Position numbers and translations under genes: made by a program. The notes beneath the pieces were generated by a model, which searched no databases, was not told where the DNA came from, and worked only from the letters and a program-made list of their open reading frames with translations. Shown here one piece after another: positions 47,907 to 56,562 of a DNA stretch of 64,000 nt (the first letter of the stretch is position 1; each line of letters begins with the position of its first letter). Origin of the DNA: CAVTWS01 sp963738445 (lineage in GTDB: Bacteria; Actinomycetota; Acidimicrobiia; Acidimicrobiales; SHLQ01); contig CAVTWS010000024.1 of assembly GCA_963738445.1 (NCBI GenBank), positions 310,001 to 374,000 on the forward strand. Direction: 5' to 3'.

Positions 47907-48347
47907 ATGCCGGCGCGACCCGTCCTCGTCGACCTGAACGATCCCGACGGCCGCCGGCGCCGCCTCGTCATCCGCCTCGACCCTGACGGCGCAATCCCTC
48001 CGTTCGAGCAGGTACGGGCCCAGGTGGCCGTCATGGTGGCCGTCGGTCTGCTGGAACCCGGCACGCGCCTGCCGACCATCCGAGCGTTCGCTGACACGCT
48101 CCAGCTGGCACCGGGCACGGTCGCCCGGGCCTACCGAGAGCTCGCGCTCGGTGGCATCGTCGTCGGCCGTGGACGCAACGGCACCTACGTGAGCGACGAA
48201 CCGCCGGCGTCGGAGGCCCTCGATGAACGCAAGCGCCGCCTGCACGAAGGCGCGCAATCCTTCGCCACGCACTGCCGGCAGCTCGGCGTCGGGCCGTCGA
48301 CAGCCGTCGAGGCGCTCCACCGGGCGTTCGATGAGCTGGGCGCCTGA
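47907..48347 (+). CDS. GntR family transcriptional regulator (YtrA-like)
   Basis: Small regulator of 146 residues. Residues about 20-90 form a GntR winged helix-turn-helix: IPPFEQVRAQVAVMVAVG, GTRLPTIRAFADTLQLAPGTVARAYREL and the wing GIVVGRGRNGTYVS. A short C-terminal helix follows without a large ligand-binding domain, as in the YtrA subgroup that usually controls ABC exporters. No such transporter is adjacent. ATG 47907; a repeated GGTAC motif precedes the gene. Its stop is 8 bases before the YbaK gene start, so the two may share a transcript. Confidence 0.84.
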   Translation: MPARPVLVDLNDPDGRRRRLVIRLDPDGAIPPFEQVRAQVAVMVAVGLLEPGTRLPTIRAFADTLQLAPGTVARAYRELALGGIVVGRGRNGTYVSDEPPASEALDERKRRLHEGAQSFATHCRQLGVGPSTAVEALHRAFDELGA

Positions 48348-48354
48348 CCGACCC

Positions 48355-48840
48355 ATGTCAGCGAAGGGGACCCGCGCCACGCAACTGCTCACCGAGCTCG
48401 GTGTCGTGTTCGCCATCCACGCCTACAACCACGATCCTCGCTCGGCCGGCTACGGGGCCGAGGCGGTCGAGCGTCTGGGGCTCGATCCGGAGCGGACGTT
48501 CAAGACGTTGCTGGCGACCGACGGACGGCTGACCATCGTCGGCGTCGTCCCCGTGTCGGCGAAGCTCGACCTCAAGGCTCTCGCCGTTGCCGCCGGCAGC
48601 AAGTCACTCGACCTGGCGGCCCCGAAGGACGCCGAACGGCTCACCGGGTACGTGGTCGGTGGCATCAGCCCGGTCGGCCAGAAGCGGCCTCGGCCGACGT
48701 TCCTCGACGAGTCAGCCGTCCTCTTCGACACCGTCTTCTGCAGCGCGGGCCGCCGGGGGTTGGAGGTCGAGCTCGCCCCGGACGACCTGCTCCGCGCCTG
48801 CGACGGCACCTACGCTCCCATCAGCACCTCGTCGGCATAG
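48355..48840 (+). CDS. ybaK: Cys-tRNA(Pro) deacylase, YbaK/EbsC family
   Basis: Trans-editing factor of about 161 residues. It has the usual opening (THATQLL-like TRATQLLTELGVVFAIHAY), FKTLLATDGRLTIVGVVPVSAKLDLKALA with the catalytic Lys region, and VVGGISPVGQKRPRPTFLDESA, the signature of YbaK. These enzymes hydrolyse Cys-tRNAPro formed by misacylating prolyl-tRNA synthetase. ATG 48355 lies 8 bases after the GntR stop. The more diverged deacylase-like protein at 60110 is a second member of the superfamily in this window. Confidence 0.88.
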   Translation: MSAKGTRATQLLTELGVVFAIHAYNHDPRSAGYGAEAVERLGLDPERTFKTLLATDGRLTIVGVVPVSAKLDLKALAVAAGSKSLDLAAPKDAERLTGYVVGGISPVGQKRPRPTFLDESAVLFDTVFCSAGRRGLEVELAPDDLLRACDGTYAPISTSSA

Positions 48841-48898
48841 GACCCCTCGAACCGGCCGGGTGTAACGTCGGAGCCAGCGCCGGACACGGAGGTGGATC

Positions 48899-49792
48899 GT
48901 GACCCGACCCGTCGACCTCGACGGTCAGATCTTCCTGGTGACCGGGGGCAACACCGGTCTGGGATTCGCCACCGCGAAGGCGATCGCCGCCGAAGGTGCG
49001 ACGACCGTCATCACGTCCCGTGACCCGGCCAAAGGCGAGCAGGCCATCGCGGAGCTCCGGACGCTCAGCGGAAACCCGGACGTGCACGTGCTCGGACTGG
49101 ACCTCAGTGACCTGTCGTCGGTCCGTGCCTGCGCCGCCGCGTTCCTCGAGCAGTTCGACCGGCTCGACGTGCTCGTCAACAACGCCGGGGGCATGTTCAG
49201 CCCGCGAACCGAGACGCTCGACGGGTTCGAGACGACGATCGGCGTCAACTATCTCGGCCACTTCCTGCTGACCAACCTGGTCCTTCCCCGGCTCCTGGAG
49301 TCGGCCCCGGCGCGCGTCGTCACCCTGTCCTCCTGGGCCCACCACCTGGCGCCCCCGCTGCGGCTCGATGACCTGCACGCCACCCGGCGATACAACACGA
49401 TCGTCGCGTACGGTCGCTCCAAGATCGCCATGGCGCTGTTCGCCCGTGAGCTCAGCCATCGGTACGCCGAACACGGGATCACGGCCTTCAGCGTCCACCC
49501 GGGCTCGGTGCGCACGCGGTTCGCGCAGGACGGCGACACCACCGGACTAATGGCCCACCTCATCGATGCCTTCACCACCTTGACGCCCCAACAGGGCGCC
49601 GAAGCGACCGTCTACTGCGCCACCGAACCCGGCCTCGAACGGCACAGCGGCGCGTTCGTCCAGCGACGGTGGATCGGCAACTTCGGACCCATCCGGCCCG
49701 TGCACGTGGCGCGGCGCATGCGCGACGACCACACCGCCCGTCGCCTGTGGGACCTCTCGGCCGAGCTCGTCGGGCTCGATCCTGCGCCGTGA
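48899..49792 (+). CDS. SDR-family oxidoreductase (retinol dehydrogenase-like)
   Basis: Classical short-chain dehydrogenase of 297 residues from GTG 48899. It has TGGNTGLGFATAKAIA for cofactor binding, LDLSDLSSVRACA, VNNAGGMFSPR and the catalytic YGRSK after TLSSWAHH. The LSSWAHH-plus-YGRSK pattern and the final extension resemble the retinol-dehydrogenase/WWOX-like group. Substrate unknown. It converges on the acyl-CoA dehydrogenase operon, whose stop is only 12 bases away, so transcripts probably overlap at their ends. Confidence 0.85.
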   Translation: MTRPVDLDGQIFLVTGGNTGLGFATAKAIAAEGATTVITSRDPAKGEQAIAELRTLSGNPDVHVLGLDLSDLSSVRACAAAFLEQFDRLDVLVNNAGGMFSPRTETLDGFETTIGVNYLGHFLLTNLVLPRLLESAPARVVTLSSWAHHLAPPLRLDDLHATRRYNTIVAYGRSKIAMALFARELSHRYAEHGITAFSVHPGSVRTRFAQDGDTTGLMAHLIDAFTTLTPQQGAEATVYCATEPGLERHSGAFVQRRWIGNFGPIRPVHVARRMRDDHTARRLWDLSAELVGLDPAP

Positions 49793-49803
49793 ACGGCTTC
49801 GTC

Positions 49804-51024
49804 TCAGTGGGGGATGTCGCGGAACGGGATGTTCTTGTCGACCCGGGGCTCGGGCGGTAGGCCCAGCACCTTCTCGCCGATCGTGTTGCGCTGGATCTCG
49901 TCGGTGCCGCCCCCGATGCGTGATCCCCACTGCACCAGGAAGTCCTGCTGCCAGCGACCGTTCTGCCGGGCGTCGGCACCGTCGAGCATCCCGGCTGGAC
50001 CTTGAAGGCCGAGGACGAGGTCGCCGATCGACGCCAGATGCTGCGAGACGAGCAGCTTCACCACCGAGCTCTCCGGACCCGGCAGCACGCCCTGGCTCGC
50101 CGAGGTCCGTATCCGGTACCCGAGGAAGCGCAGCATCTGCATCTGCGTGTAGACCTCGATCAACCGCTGCCGCCACACCGGGTCGTGGATCGTCCCGAAC
50201 TCCCGGGCCAGCGCCACCACATCCGCCAGCGGAAAACGCCCGCCACCCCCGCCGATCAACGACCGCTCGTTGGCGAGGGTGGTCATGATGGGGCCCCAGC
50301 CGCCGTTGGGCACGCCGATGATGTTCTCGGCCGGTATCCGAACGTCGGTCAGGAAGACCTCGTTGAACTCGGCGGCGCCCGTGGCCTGCCGGAGGGGGCG
50401 GGCATCGATGCCCGGTGTCCGCATGTCGACGAGGAAGTACGTGATGCCTCGATGTTTCGGCGCGTCCCAATCGGTCCGCGTGAGGAGGATGCCCCAGTCC
50501 GAATAGTGCGCACCCGAGTTCCAGACCTTCTGGCCGTTGACCACGTACTCGTCGCCGTCGCGTACGGCGGTCGTGCGCAGGCCCCCGAGGTCCGACCCGG
50601 CGGCGGGCTCGCTGAACAGCTGGCACCAGATCTCGTCGCCGCGGAGCATCGGGGGAAGGAATCGTTCCTTCTGCTGGGGGGTGCCGTGCGCCATGATCGT
50701 CGGTCCGGCCATGCCGATGCCGACGGCGAACACGCCCGTCGCGGAAACCCGCTTCTGCTCCTCCTCGGCGAAGATGCCGGCCTGGATCGCCGTGCCGCCG
50801 CGGCCACCGAACTCGCCCGGCCAGGTGATGCCGGCCCAGCCCGTCTCGAACTTCACCTTCTGCCACACCTGGCATGACGCGATGTAGGCGTGGAGCTCCG
50901 CCTCGTCCGAGATCGTCATCTGATTGCGCCACCGCGCGCCCGACGTCGCCGGCGCGCTCGCCTCCAGGAACGAGATCACGTCACGGCGGAACTCGGCCTC
51001 GTCGGGGCTGTCATCGAAATCCAT
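49804..51024 (-). CDS. Acyl-CoA dehydrogenase (second of pair)
   Basis: FAD acyl-CoA dehydrogenase of 406 residues. The FAD and substrate loops QLFSEPAAGSDLGGLRT and the C-terminal GGGTDEIQRNTIGE are present. In MCAD the catalytic Glu sits in YEGT near the C-terminus; that position is Gly here. Instead TTLANERSLIGG keeps a Glu at the isovaleryl-CoA-dehydrogenase position, which is the probable base. It is paired with a diverged paralogue encoded 27 bases upstream, an arrangement seen in steroid side-chain degraders with alpha2beta2 dehydrogenases. Last gene of the six-gene operon. Confidence 0.88.
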   Translation of the reverse strand: MDFDDSPDEAEFRRDVISFLEASAPATSGARWRNQMTISDEAELHAYIASCQVWQKVKFETGWAGITWPGEFGGRGGTAIQAGIFAEEEQKRVSATGVFAVGIGMAGPTIMAHGTPQQKERFLPPMLRGDEIWCQLFSEPAAGSDLGGLRTTAVRDGDEYVVNGQKVWNSGAHYSDWGILLTRTDWDAPKHRGITYFLVDMRTPGIDARPLRQATGAAEFNEVFLTDVRIPAENIIGVPNGGWGPIMTTLANERSLIGGGGGRFPLADVVALAREFGTIHDPVWRQRLIEVYTQMQMLRFLGYRIRTSASQGVLPGPESSVVKLLVSQHLASIGDLVLGLQGPAGMLDGADARQNGRWQQDFLVQWGSRIGGGTDEIQRNTIGEKVLGLPPEPRVDKNIPFRDIPH

Positions 51025-51051
51025 GGTGGCTCCGTTCGCCGGCGGCTGGGG

Positions 51052-52281
51052 TCACGACGCGGTGTCCCGGAAGGCGACACCCTTGTCGAGTCGCGGCTCC
51101 TGGGGCAGGCCCAACACGTTGTCGCCCACGATGTTGCGTTGCACCTGGTCGGTGCCTCCACCGATGCGCGACGCCCATTGGCTGAGGAAGCCGTAGTTCT
51201 GCCAGAAGCCGTTCATGTGGGCATCGTCGCCGGCCAACGTGCCGGCCGCCCCTTGCCACGACATGACGAGGTCGCCCTGGTACGCCAGCCGGCGCGAGGC
51301 CGCGAGCTTCAGGACCGAGCTCTCCGGTCCCGGGGCAATGCCCCGGCTCGCCGCGGACCGCACGCGGTAGCTCATGAACCGTGTCGTCTCGTAGTAGGTG
51401 TGGAGTCGAGCCAGCTCCTGGCGGGCCACCGGGTCAGCGAGCCGGCCGAAGGCGCGCCCGAGCGCCACGATGTCACGGGTGCTGGTACCGGTGTGACCGC
51501 CGATGCTCTGGCGCTCGTTGGCGAGCGTGGTGAGGATCGGTCCCCATCCGCCGTTCAACTCGCCGAGCAGGTTGCCCCGGGGCACGCGGACATCGGTGAG
51601 GAACACCTCGTTGAAATGCGCCGCACCGTTGATCTGCACGAGGGGGCGGATCTCGATCCCAGGGCTCGCCATGTCGACCAGCAGGTAGCTGATGCCCCGG
51701 TGTTTGGGAGCGTCCCAATCGGTGCGGACGAGCAGCATGCCCCAGGCGCTGTTCTGGGCGCCGGAGGTCCACACCTTCTGACCGTCGACGACGAACTCGT
51801 CGCCATCGAGGACCGCTGCGGTGCGGAGCCCGGCGAGATCAGAGCCGGCGTTGGGCTCGCTGAAGAGCTGGCACCACACGTGATCGCCGCTGAGCATGGG
51901 CTCGAGGAACCGCTGCTTCTGGGCCTCGGTGCCGTGCACGATGATGGTCGGACCGGCCATCCCGATCGACTGGGAGAAGACCCCGGTCGCCACGTCGTAA
52001 CGACCTTCCTCGTCCGCGAAGACTCCGGCGAGGTGGGGCGACAACCCCCGACCGCCGTAGGCCACCGGCCAGGTCAGCCCGGCCCAACCGTGGTCGAACT
52101 TGGCGCGCTGCCAGGCCCTGCACTCGGCGACGTGGAGGAGCTCCTCATCGGGGCTGGCCGGCCGGGCCCAGTACGACTGGGACCAATCGATCGCCGTGGG
52201 CTTGAGCCGGGCATGGTCGTCGAGGAACGCCCGGCACTCGGCCCGGAAGGCCGCCTCTTCGGGGGTGTCGTCGAAGTCCAC
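51052..52281 (-). CDS. Acyl-CoA dehydrogenase (first of pair)
   Basis: Paralogue of the next gene product, 409 residues. It shares QLFSEPNAGSDLAGLRT, WDAPKHRGISYLLVDM and ASRIGGGTDQVQRNIVG. It keeps the same Glu in TTLANERQSIGG. The two proteins are similar over their full length but clearly diverged, so this is an old duplication rather than a copy error. A heterotetramer like FadE28-FadE29 is plausible but not shown. Start is ATG 52281, 8 bases after the SDR stop. It would introduce a 2,3-double bond into the acyl-CoA prepared by other enzymes of the region. Confidence 0.88.
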   Translation of the reverse strand: MDFDDTPEEAAFRAECRAFLDDHARLKPTAIDWSQSYWARPASPDEELLHVAECRAWQRAKFDHGWAGLTWPVAYGGRGLSPHLAGVFADEEGRYDVATGVFSQSIGMAGPTIIVHGTEAQKQRFLEPMLSGDHVWCQLFSEPNAGSDLAGLRTAAVLDGDEFVVDGQKVWTSGAQNSAWGMLLVRTDWDAPKHRGISYLLVDMASPGIEIRPLVQINGAAHFNEVFLTDVRVPRGNLLGELNGGWGPILTTLANERQSIGGHTGTSTRDIVALGRAFGRLADPVARQELARLHTYYETTRFMSYRVRSAASRGIAPGPESSVLKLAASRRLAYQGDLVMSWQGAAGTLAGDDAHMNGFWQNYGFLSQWASRIGGGTDQVQRNIVGDNVLGLPQEPRLDKGVAFRDTAS

Positions 52282-52289
52282 CGGATCCG

Positions 52290-53219
52290 CTACTGAGCGC
52301 CGAAGACGGGCGCCGGCTCCGGGGCGAGCGCCACAGAGCGGCGGGCGAGGTCACCCGCCTCGGCGACGGTCATCTTTCGCTCGCCGACCGTCTCGACCGG
52401 TCCGTGCTGCCAGCCGTCGCACACGTTGAGCTGGCCCCCGGCCACCTCGAAGACCCGGCCGGTCACATCGCACGACGGGCTGCCGAGCCACACGACGAGA
52501 GGCGACGCGTTGGCGGGATCCTTGTCGTCCCAACCCGCGGGGGCATCGGCCTCGTAGAAGACGCCCTGGGTCATCCGGGTGCGGGCATCGGGGGCGACCG
52601 CGTTGACCATCACGCCGTAACGCGACCACTCGGCCGCCTGCTGGACGGTGAGGCAGGCGATGCCGGCTTTCGCGGCGGCGTAGTTCCCTTGACCGATCGA
52701 GCCCATGAGCCCGGCACCGGAGGTGGTGTTCACCAGGCGGGCCACCACCTGCTCACCCGCCTTGGTGCGGTCGCGCCAGTGCTCGATGGCCGCTCGGGAC
52801 GGGACGAAGTGGCCCCGGAGATGCACCCGCATCACCGCGTCCCACTCGTCGACACTCATGTTGGCCAGCATGCGATCCCGGAGGAACCCGGCGTTGCAGA
52901 CGAGCGTGTCGAGCCGACCGAACGAGTCGATGGTCTGAGCCATGAGCGCGGCCACCTGGTCGGGGTCGGCGACGTCGGCACCGTTCACGATGGCCTCGCC
53001 ACCGAAGGAGCGGATCTCCGCAGCGACCTCCTGTGCCGCCTCGGAGCCGCCACCCGAGCCGTCCCGCTCGACGCCCAGGTCGTTGACGACGACCCGGGCC
53101 CCTTCGCGGGCGAACTCGAGCGCGTGAGCCCGACCCAATCCGCGCCCGGCGCCGGTGATGATCACGACGGCCCCGTCGCTGAGGCCGGGGCCCGACGACC
53201 CACCGGTGCTCCCGCTCAC
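52290..53219 (-). CDS. SDR-family dehydrogenase (MFE-2-like)
   Basis: Short-chain dehydrogenase of about 309 residues. It shows ITGAGRGLGRAHALEFAREG for NAD binding, VVNDLGVERDGSGGG with a Gly-rich insert, VCNAGFLRDRM and the active-site YAAAK after NTTSGAGLMGSIG. It is a paralogue of the SDR at 43909, of the type that oxidises 3-hydroxyacyl-CoA. GTG 53219 overlaps the upstream thiolase-like stop (GTGA). In the operon it supplies the third step between hydration and carbon-carbon cleavage, though no hydratase is encoded in this operon. Confidence 0.85.
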   Translation of the reverse strand: MSGSTGGSSGPGLSDGAVVIITGAGRGLGRAHALEFAREGARVVVNDLGVERDGSGGGSEAAQEVAAEIRSFGGEAIVNGADVADPDQVAALMAQTIDSFGRLDTLVCNAGFLRDRMLANMSVDEWDAVMRVHLRGHFVPSRAAIEHWRDRTKAGEQVVARLVNTTSGAGLMGSIGQGNYAAAKAGIACLTVQQAAEWSRYGVMVNAVAPDARTRMTQGVFYEADAPAGWDDKDPANASPLVVWLGSPSCDVTGRVFEVAGGQLNVCDGWQHGPVETVGERKMTVAEAGDLARRSVALAPEPAPVFGAQ

Positions 53220-54376
53220 GAGAAGGTCGGATCCTTGTCCGAGCTCACGATCCACATGGCGAAGTACTGGGCGGCCCCGCCGTACGCGTGACCCAGGGCG
53301 ACCCGGGCTCCGTCGACCTGATAGTCGCCCGCCGTGCCCCGGACCTGATTGGCGGCCTCGAGACAGCGGATCATGCCCGAGGCACCGATCGGGTTCGACG
53401 ACAACACGCCGCCCGACATGTTGACGGGGAACCGGCCCCCGATCTCGGTGTCGCCGGAGTCGGTGAGCTTCCAGCCCTCGTTCTGCTCGGCGATGAGATG
53501 TCCCTCGAGCCACATCGGCTCGTACCAGGAGAAGGGCACGTAGATCTCGGCGGCGTCGATCTGCTTCAGGGGGTTGGTGATCCCCGCCTCCTTGTAGAGG
53601 GCGATGGCGCAGTCGACCCCCGCCTGAGGCTTCACGGTGTCACGACCCGGAAACTGGCCGAACTCGGTGCGCTTGGCGTGGGCGATGACCCAGGCGGGCG
53701 GATGCGGTGACCGGGCCACCTTGTCCTCCGAGGAGAGCACCATGGCGGCAGCGCCATCAGACGACGGGCACGACTCCAGGAAGTGGAGCGGATCCCACAG
53801 CATGGGCGATTCCTTGACCATCTCGATGCTGATGTCCTTCAGGTGAAGGTGCGCGTAGGGGTTCTTGAGGGCGTTCAGGCGGTCCTTGACGGCCACCTTC
53901 CAACCGATGTGCTCGGGCGCGCCCGACCGGTTGATGTAGTTCCGGATCCACGGCGCAAAGGTGCCGCCGGCGCCTTGACCGCCGCTCTTGCCGCCCGACA
54001 GCGCCCAGGTGGCGTTGCCTTCCGACTGCTTCTCGTAACCGAGGGTGAGGACGGTGTCGTACATGCCGGACTCGACCATCACCGCAGCGGAGATCGCCGT
54101 GGACGCGCCGACCGATCCTGCGGTGTGGACCCGGTGGATGGGCTTGCCCACCGCACCGAGCGCATCGCAGAGGCTCAGCTCGGGCATCATCACGCCTTCG
54201 AGCGCATCGGGTGCCTTGCCGATCACGAACGCGTCGACATCGGCGAAGGTCAGGTGCGCATCGTCGAGGGCTCGGATCGCGGCCTCACGCACCAGTCCTT
54301 CGAGCGAGACGTCGTCACGACGGCGCTTGTACTTCGTCTGGCCGATGCCGACGACGGCCGAACGTCGGTGACCCAT
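53216..54376 (-). CDS. Thiolase-like protein without thiolase catalytic residues (Ltp/aldolase-type)
   Basis: Thiolase-superfamily protein of about 386 residues of the SCP2/lipid-transfer type. Against the active thiolase at 20712, the Cys position (VENYCATGSE) reads VHTAGSVGAS, the first His motif (AEVHDC) reads AEIYVPFSWYEP, and the GHP motif reads SSNPIGASG. All three classical catalytic residues are therefore missing, and a Tyr occupies one His site. Proteins of this kind include Ltp2-type retro-aldolases of steroid side-chain cleavage, which need a DUF35 partner; the operon encodes one. ATG 54376 overlaps the previous stop by one base. Function as aldolase is inferred. Confidence 0.78.
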   Translation of the reverse strand: MGHRRSAVVGIGQTKYKRRRDDVSLEGLVREAAIRALDDAHLTFADVDAFVIGKAPDALEGVMMPELSLCDALGAVGKPIHRVHTAGSVGASTAISAAVMVESGMYDTVLTLGYEKQSEGNATWALSGGKSGGQGAGGTFAPWIRNYINRSGAPEHIGWKVAVKDRLNALKNPYAHLHLKDISIEMVKESPMLWDPLHFLESCPSSDGAAAMVLSSEDKVARSPHPPAWVIAHAKRTEFGQFPGRDTVKPQAGVDCAIALYKEAGITNPLKQIDAAEIYVPFSWYEPMWLEGHLIAEQNEGWKLTDSGDTEIGGRFPVNMSGGVLSSNPIGASGMIRCLEAANQVRGTAGDYQVDGARVALGHAYGGAAQYFAMWIVSSDKDPTFS

Positions 54377-55440
54377 CACTTGCCTCCCTCGAGCACGCAC
54401 AGCAGGTTCTGTTGCAGGGCCGCGCCGCTGGTGGCATGGGCCAGGCCGCGAGCGCCCTCGCCGGCGCGGATCCGATTCGCCACCTCGATGACCCGCACGA
54501 GCCCGGTGGCCATGATCGGGTTGCCGTTGAGCGGTCCACCCGACGGGTTCACGTTGGTGCCCGCGGGCAGCGACAACGCGTCGGCCAGGATGATCTCCTC
54601 GTGGGCGTACGCGCTGGACAACTCGACGACATCGAACGCGGTGCCCCGCACGCCGAGCGACTCGGCCGCCAGCTGGGTCGACGGCGACACGGTGAGGTCC
54701 CGCAGGCCGGGGTGATGCGACTCGATCCGATGATCGATCCCGGTGATCCACACCGGGTGATCGGTGAGCTCGAGGGCTCGATCGCCGCGAGCCAGGATCA
54801 GGGCGGCCGCACCGTCGGAGAACGGCGGGATGTCATGGGCCCGAAGCGGCGACGACACGTACGGAGCGGCGAGGAGCGCCTCGACATCGACGAGGTCGCG
54901 CCGTTGGGCGTTGGGGTTGGCGGCCGCGGCGGCGCGGCTGCGGGCCACGATCTCGGCCAGCTGGCGCTCCGTCGCCCTTCCGGATTCGATCAGGCTCCGA
55001 GCCTGGATGCCGGCGAGCGACACCGGATCGATGCCGAGCGGCGCGGAGACGTACGGGTCGGTCTGGAGAGGGAACACCTCGCGGTGGCGCCCCGGCGAGC
55101 TCTTGCCGGACCCCGACACCAGGGTGAGATCGATGTCTCCGAGCTGCATGCGGACGATGGCCTCGAACAGCGCCCACGCGCCGTCCATCTCGACGTGGGA
55201 CTCGTAGACGGGCGGCCACGCCCCGACGCCGTCGATGTTGGCGATGAACGCGAACGGCATGCCGGACAGGTAGTCACAGCTGCCGGCGATGGTGAAATCG
55301 ATGTCGTGCCGATCGAGGCCGGTCTGGCCGATCACATCGTTGACGACATCCATGACCATGATGGGCTCGGCGTCGGGATAGACGTCGTACGACGGGGTCT
55401 GGGCGACGGCGACGATCGCCACTCGCTCACGCAGGCTCAC
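54376..55440 (-). CDS. Second thiolase-like protein lacking catalytic residues
   Basis: Thiolase-superfamily protein of 354 residues from GTG 55440, overlapping the DUF35 stop as GTGA. It keeps the fold signs (REVFPLQTDPYVSAPLGI, DIPPFSDGAAALILA, GGPLNGNPIMATGLVR). The nucleophile region reads SHVEMDGAWALFEA with no Cys, the His motif reads VELSSAYAHEEI, and the GHP site is GNP. It is shorter than its neighbour and only distantly alike, so the two are separate lineages that may form a hetero-oligomer with the double-DUF35 protein. No enzymatic step can be assigned. Confidence 0.75.
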   Translation of the reverse strand: MSLRERVAIVAVAQTPSYDVYPDAEPIMVMDVVNDVIGQTGLDRHDIDFTIAGSCDYLSGMPFAFIANIDGVGAWPPVYESHVEMDGAWALFEAIVRMQLGDIDLTLVSGSGKSSPGRHREVFPLQTDPYVSAPLGIDPVSLAGIQARSLIESGRATERQLAEIVARSRAAAAANPNAQRRDLVDVEALLAAPYVSSPLRAHDIPPFSDGAAALILARGDRALELTDHPVWITGIDHRIESHHPGLRDLTVSPSTQLAAESLGVRGTAFDVVELSSAYAHEEIILADALSLPAGTNVNPSGGPLNGNPIMATGLVRVIEVANRIRAGEGARGLAHATSGAALQQNLLCVLEGGK

Positions 55441-56441
55441 CACGACTGCTCCTTCAACTCGTCGGCGGGCACATCGGGCTCGCCCGTGGGTTCCCAGGTC
55501 TTGTACACACCCTCCTCCATGCCGCCGTAGCGGTTGTCGATCTCGACGACCTGGCGTTCTCCGGCGGGCTTCCACACGCACCGGAGCCGCATGCCGACCC
55601 GGAAGTCCTCGGCGGCGATATCGCGGATGTCGATGCCGATCAACGGTTGGTCGGCGCCGTCGAGAAGGATCGAGCACCGGATGTAGGGTTCGGTCTCCTT
55701 CTGGCCGTAGTACTGCACGGGCGTGATCTGGGTGAACGACGACACCGTACCGACCGACGGCAACTCGACATCGCAGGTCGCGTCCATGCGGACCCTCGAC
55801 ATGTTGTCGAACCCTCGGCCGGGGACGAACACCTTGCCCGTGACCGGGCTCCGCTGGCCGATGATCTTGCCATCGAGGAGGCCCTGGGCGAACCGTTGGC
55901 GGTGGGGGTGCATGTCCTCTTCGATGACGAGGGAGATGAGGTGCTCGGTCAGGGTGACCGGCTCCTCACCGGGCTCGATGGCCTGCTCGACCGCGTCGGC
56001 CTCGGGCACGAAGTACACATCGGTGATGGCACCGTGACGGGCGTCGTCGCCGGTGCGGTACTGAGCACGGACCCGCATGCCGGTCGCCATCGCCGTCTCG
56101 GCCCCGGCATCGATCGCGTGGAGCAGCGTCGTGTCGGCACCATCGAGCCGGATCTGCGCGAAGGCGAACGGGTGGTCGAAGGGATGTTTGGTGGTCGGCT
56201 CCGCCACCCAGGTCCAGCTCGTCACCACGCCTCCGGGTCCCACCTCGACCAGGTCCACCGCCAGCGCGGCGCTGGTGTCGGGGTCGTATTCGAGGGGTGG
56301 GCACAGGACGCGGTCGCCGCAGCGGATCCCGAGGACCTTGCCATCGCGCAGGCCGGTCAGGAAGGGGCCGATGACCGGCCCGGTGGTCCGGGTGTAGGGG
56401 AACTCGAGGGAGTTCTTCAGATGTGTGTCGAGGGTCGTCAC
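55437..56441 (-). CDS. Double DUF35 (OB-fold) protein, acyl-CoA-associated
   Basis: Protein of 334 residues made of two DUF35/OB-like halves. The first (about 20-155) has GPFLTGLRDGKVLGIRCGD, a Cys pair instead of the usual four-Cys ribbon, then VVTSWTWVAEPTTKHPFDHPFAFAQI. The second (about 165-310) has RFAQGLLDGKIIGQRSPVTG with no Cys, then VGTVSSFTQITPVQYYG and PYIRCSILLDGADQPLIGID. DUF35 proteins bind acyl-CoA and pair with thiolases or aldolases. First gene of an operon whose next two products are thiolase-like. ATG 56441. No MaoC hydratase domain is seen, unlike ChsH2 of mycobacteria. Confidence 0.82.
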   Translation of the reverse strand: MTTLDTHLKNSLEFPYTRTTGPVIGPFLTGLRDGKVLGIRCGDRVLCPPLEYDPDTSAALAVDLVEVGPGGVVTSWTWVAEPTTKHPFDHPFAFAQIRLDGADTTLLHAIDAGAETAMATGMRVRAQYRTGDDARHGAITDVYFVPEADAVEQAIEPGEEPVTLTEHLISLVIEEDMHPHRQRFAQGLLDGKIIGQRSPVTGKVFVPGRGFDNMSRVRMDATCDVELPSVGTVSSFTQITPVQYYGQKETEPYIRCSILLDGADQPLIGIDIRDIAAEDFRVGMRLRCVWKPAGERQVVEIDNRYGGMEEGVYKTWEPTGEPDVPADELKEQSW

Positions 56442-56562
56442 GGCGGCGAGTAGATCACACCCCGTGACCGACGTACAACCTTCGAACCCGCCGCCGGACC
56501 GCTCACGACTGCGCGTGTCCGCGCGCCTCCACGGCCGCTGGGTCAGGGCCGCGCCGGGTTCG

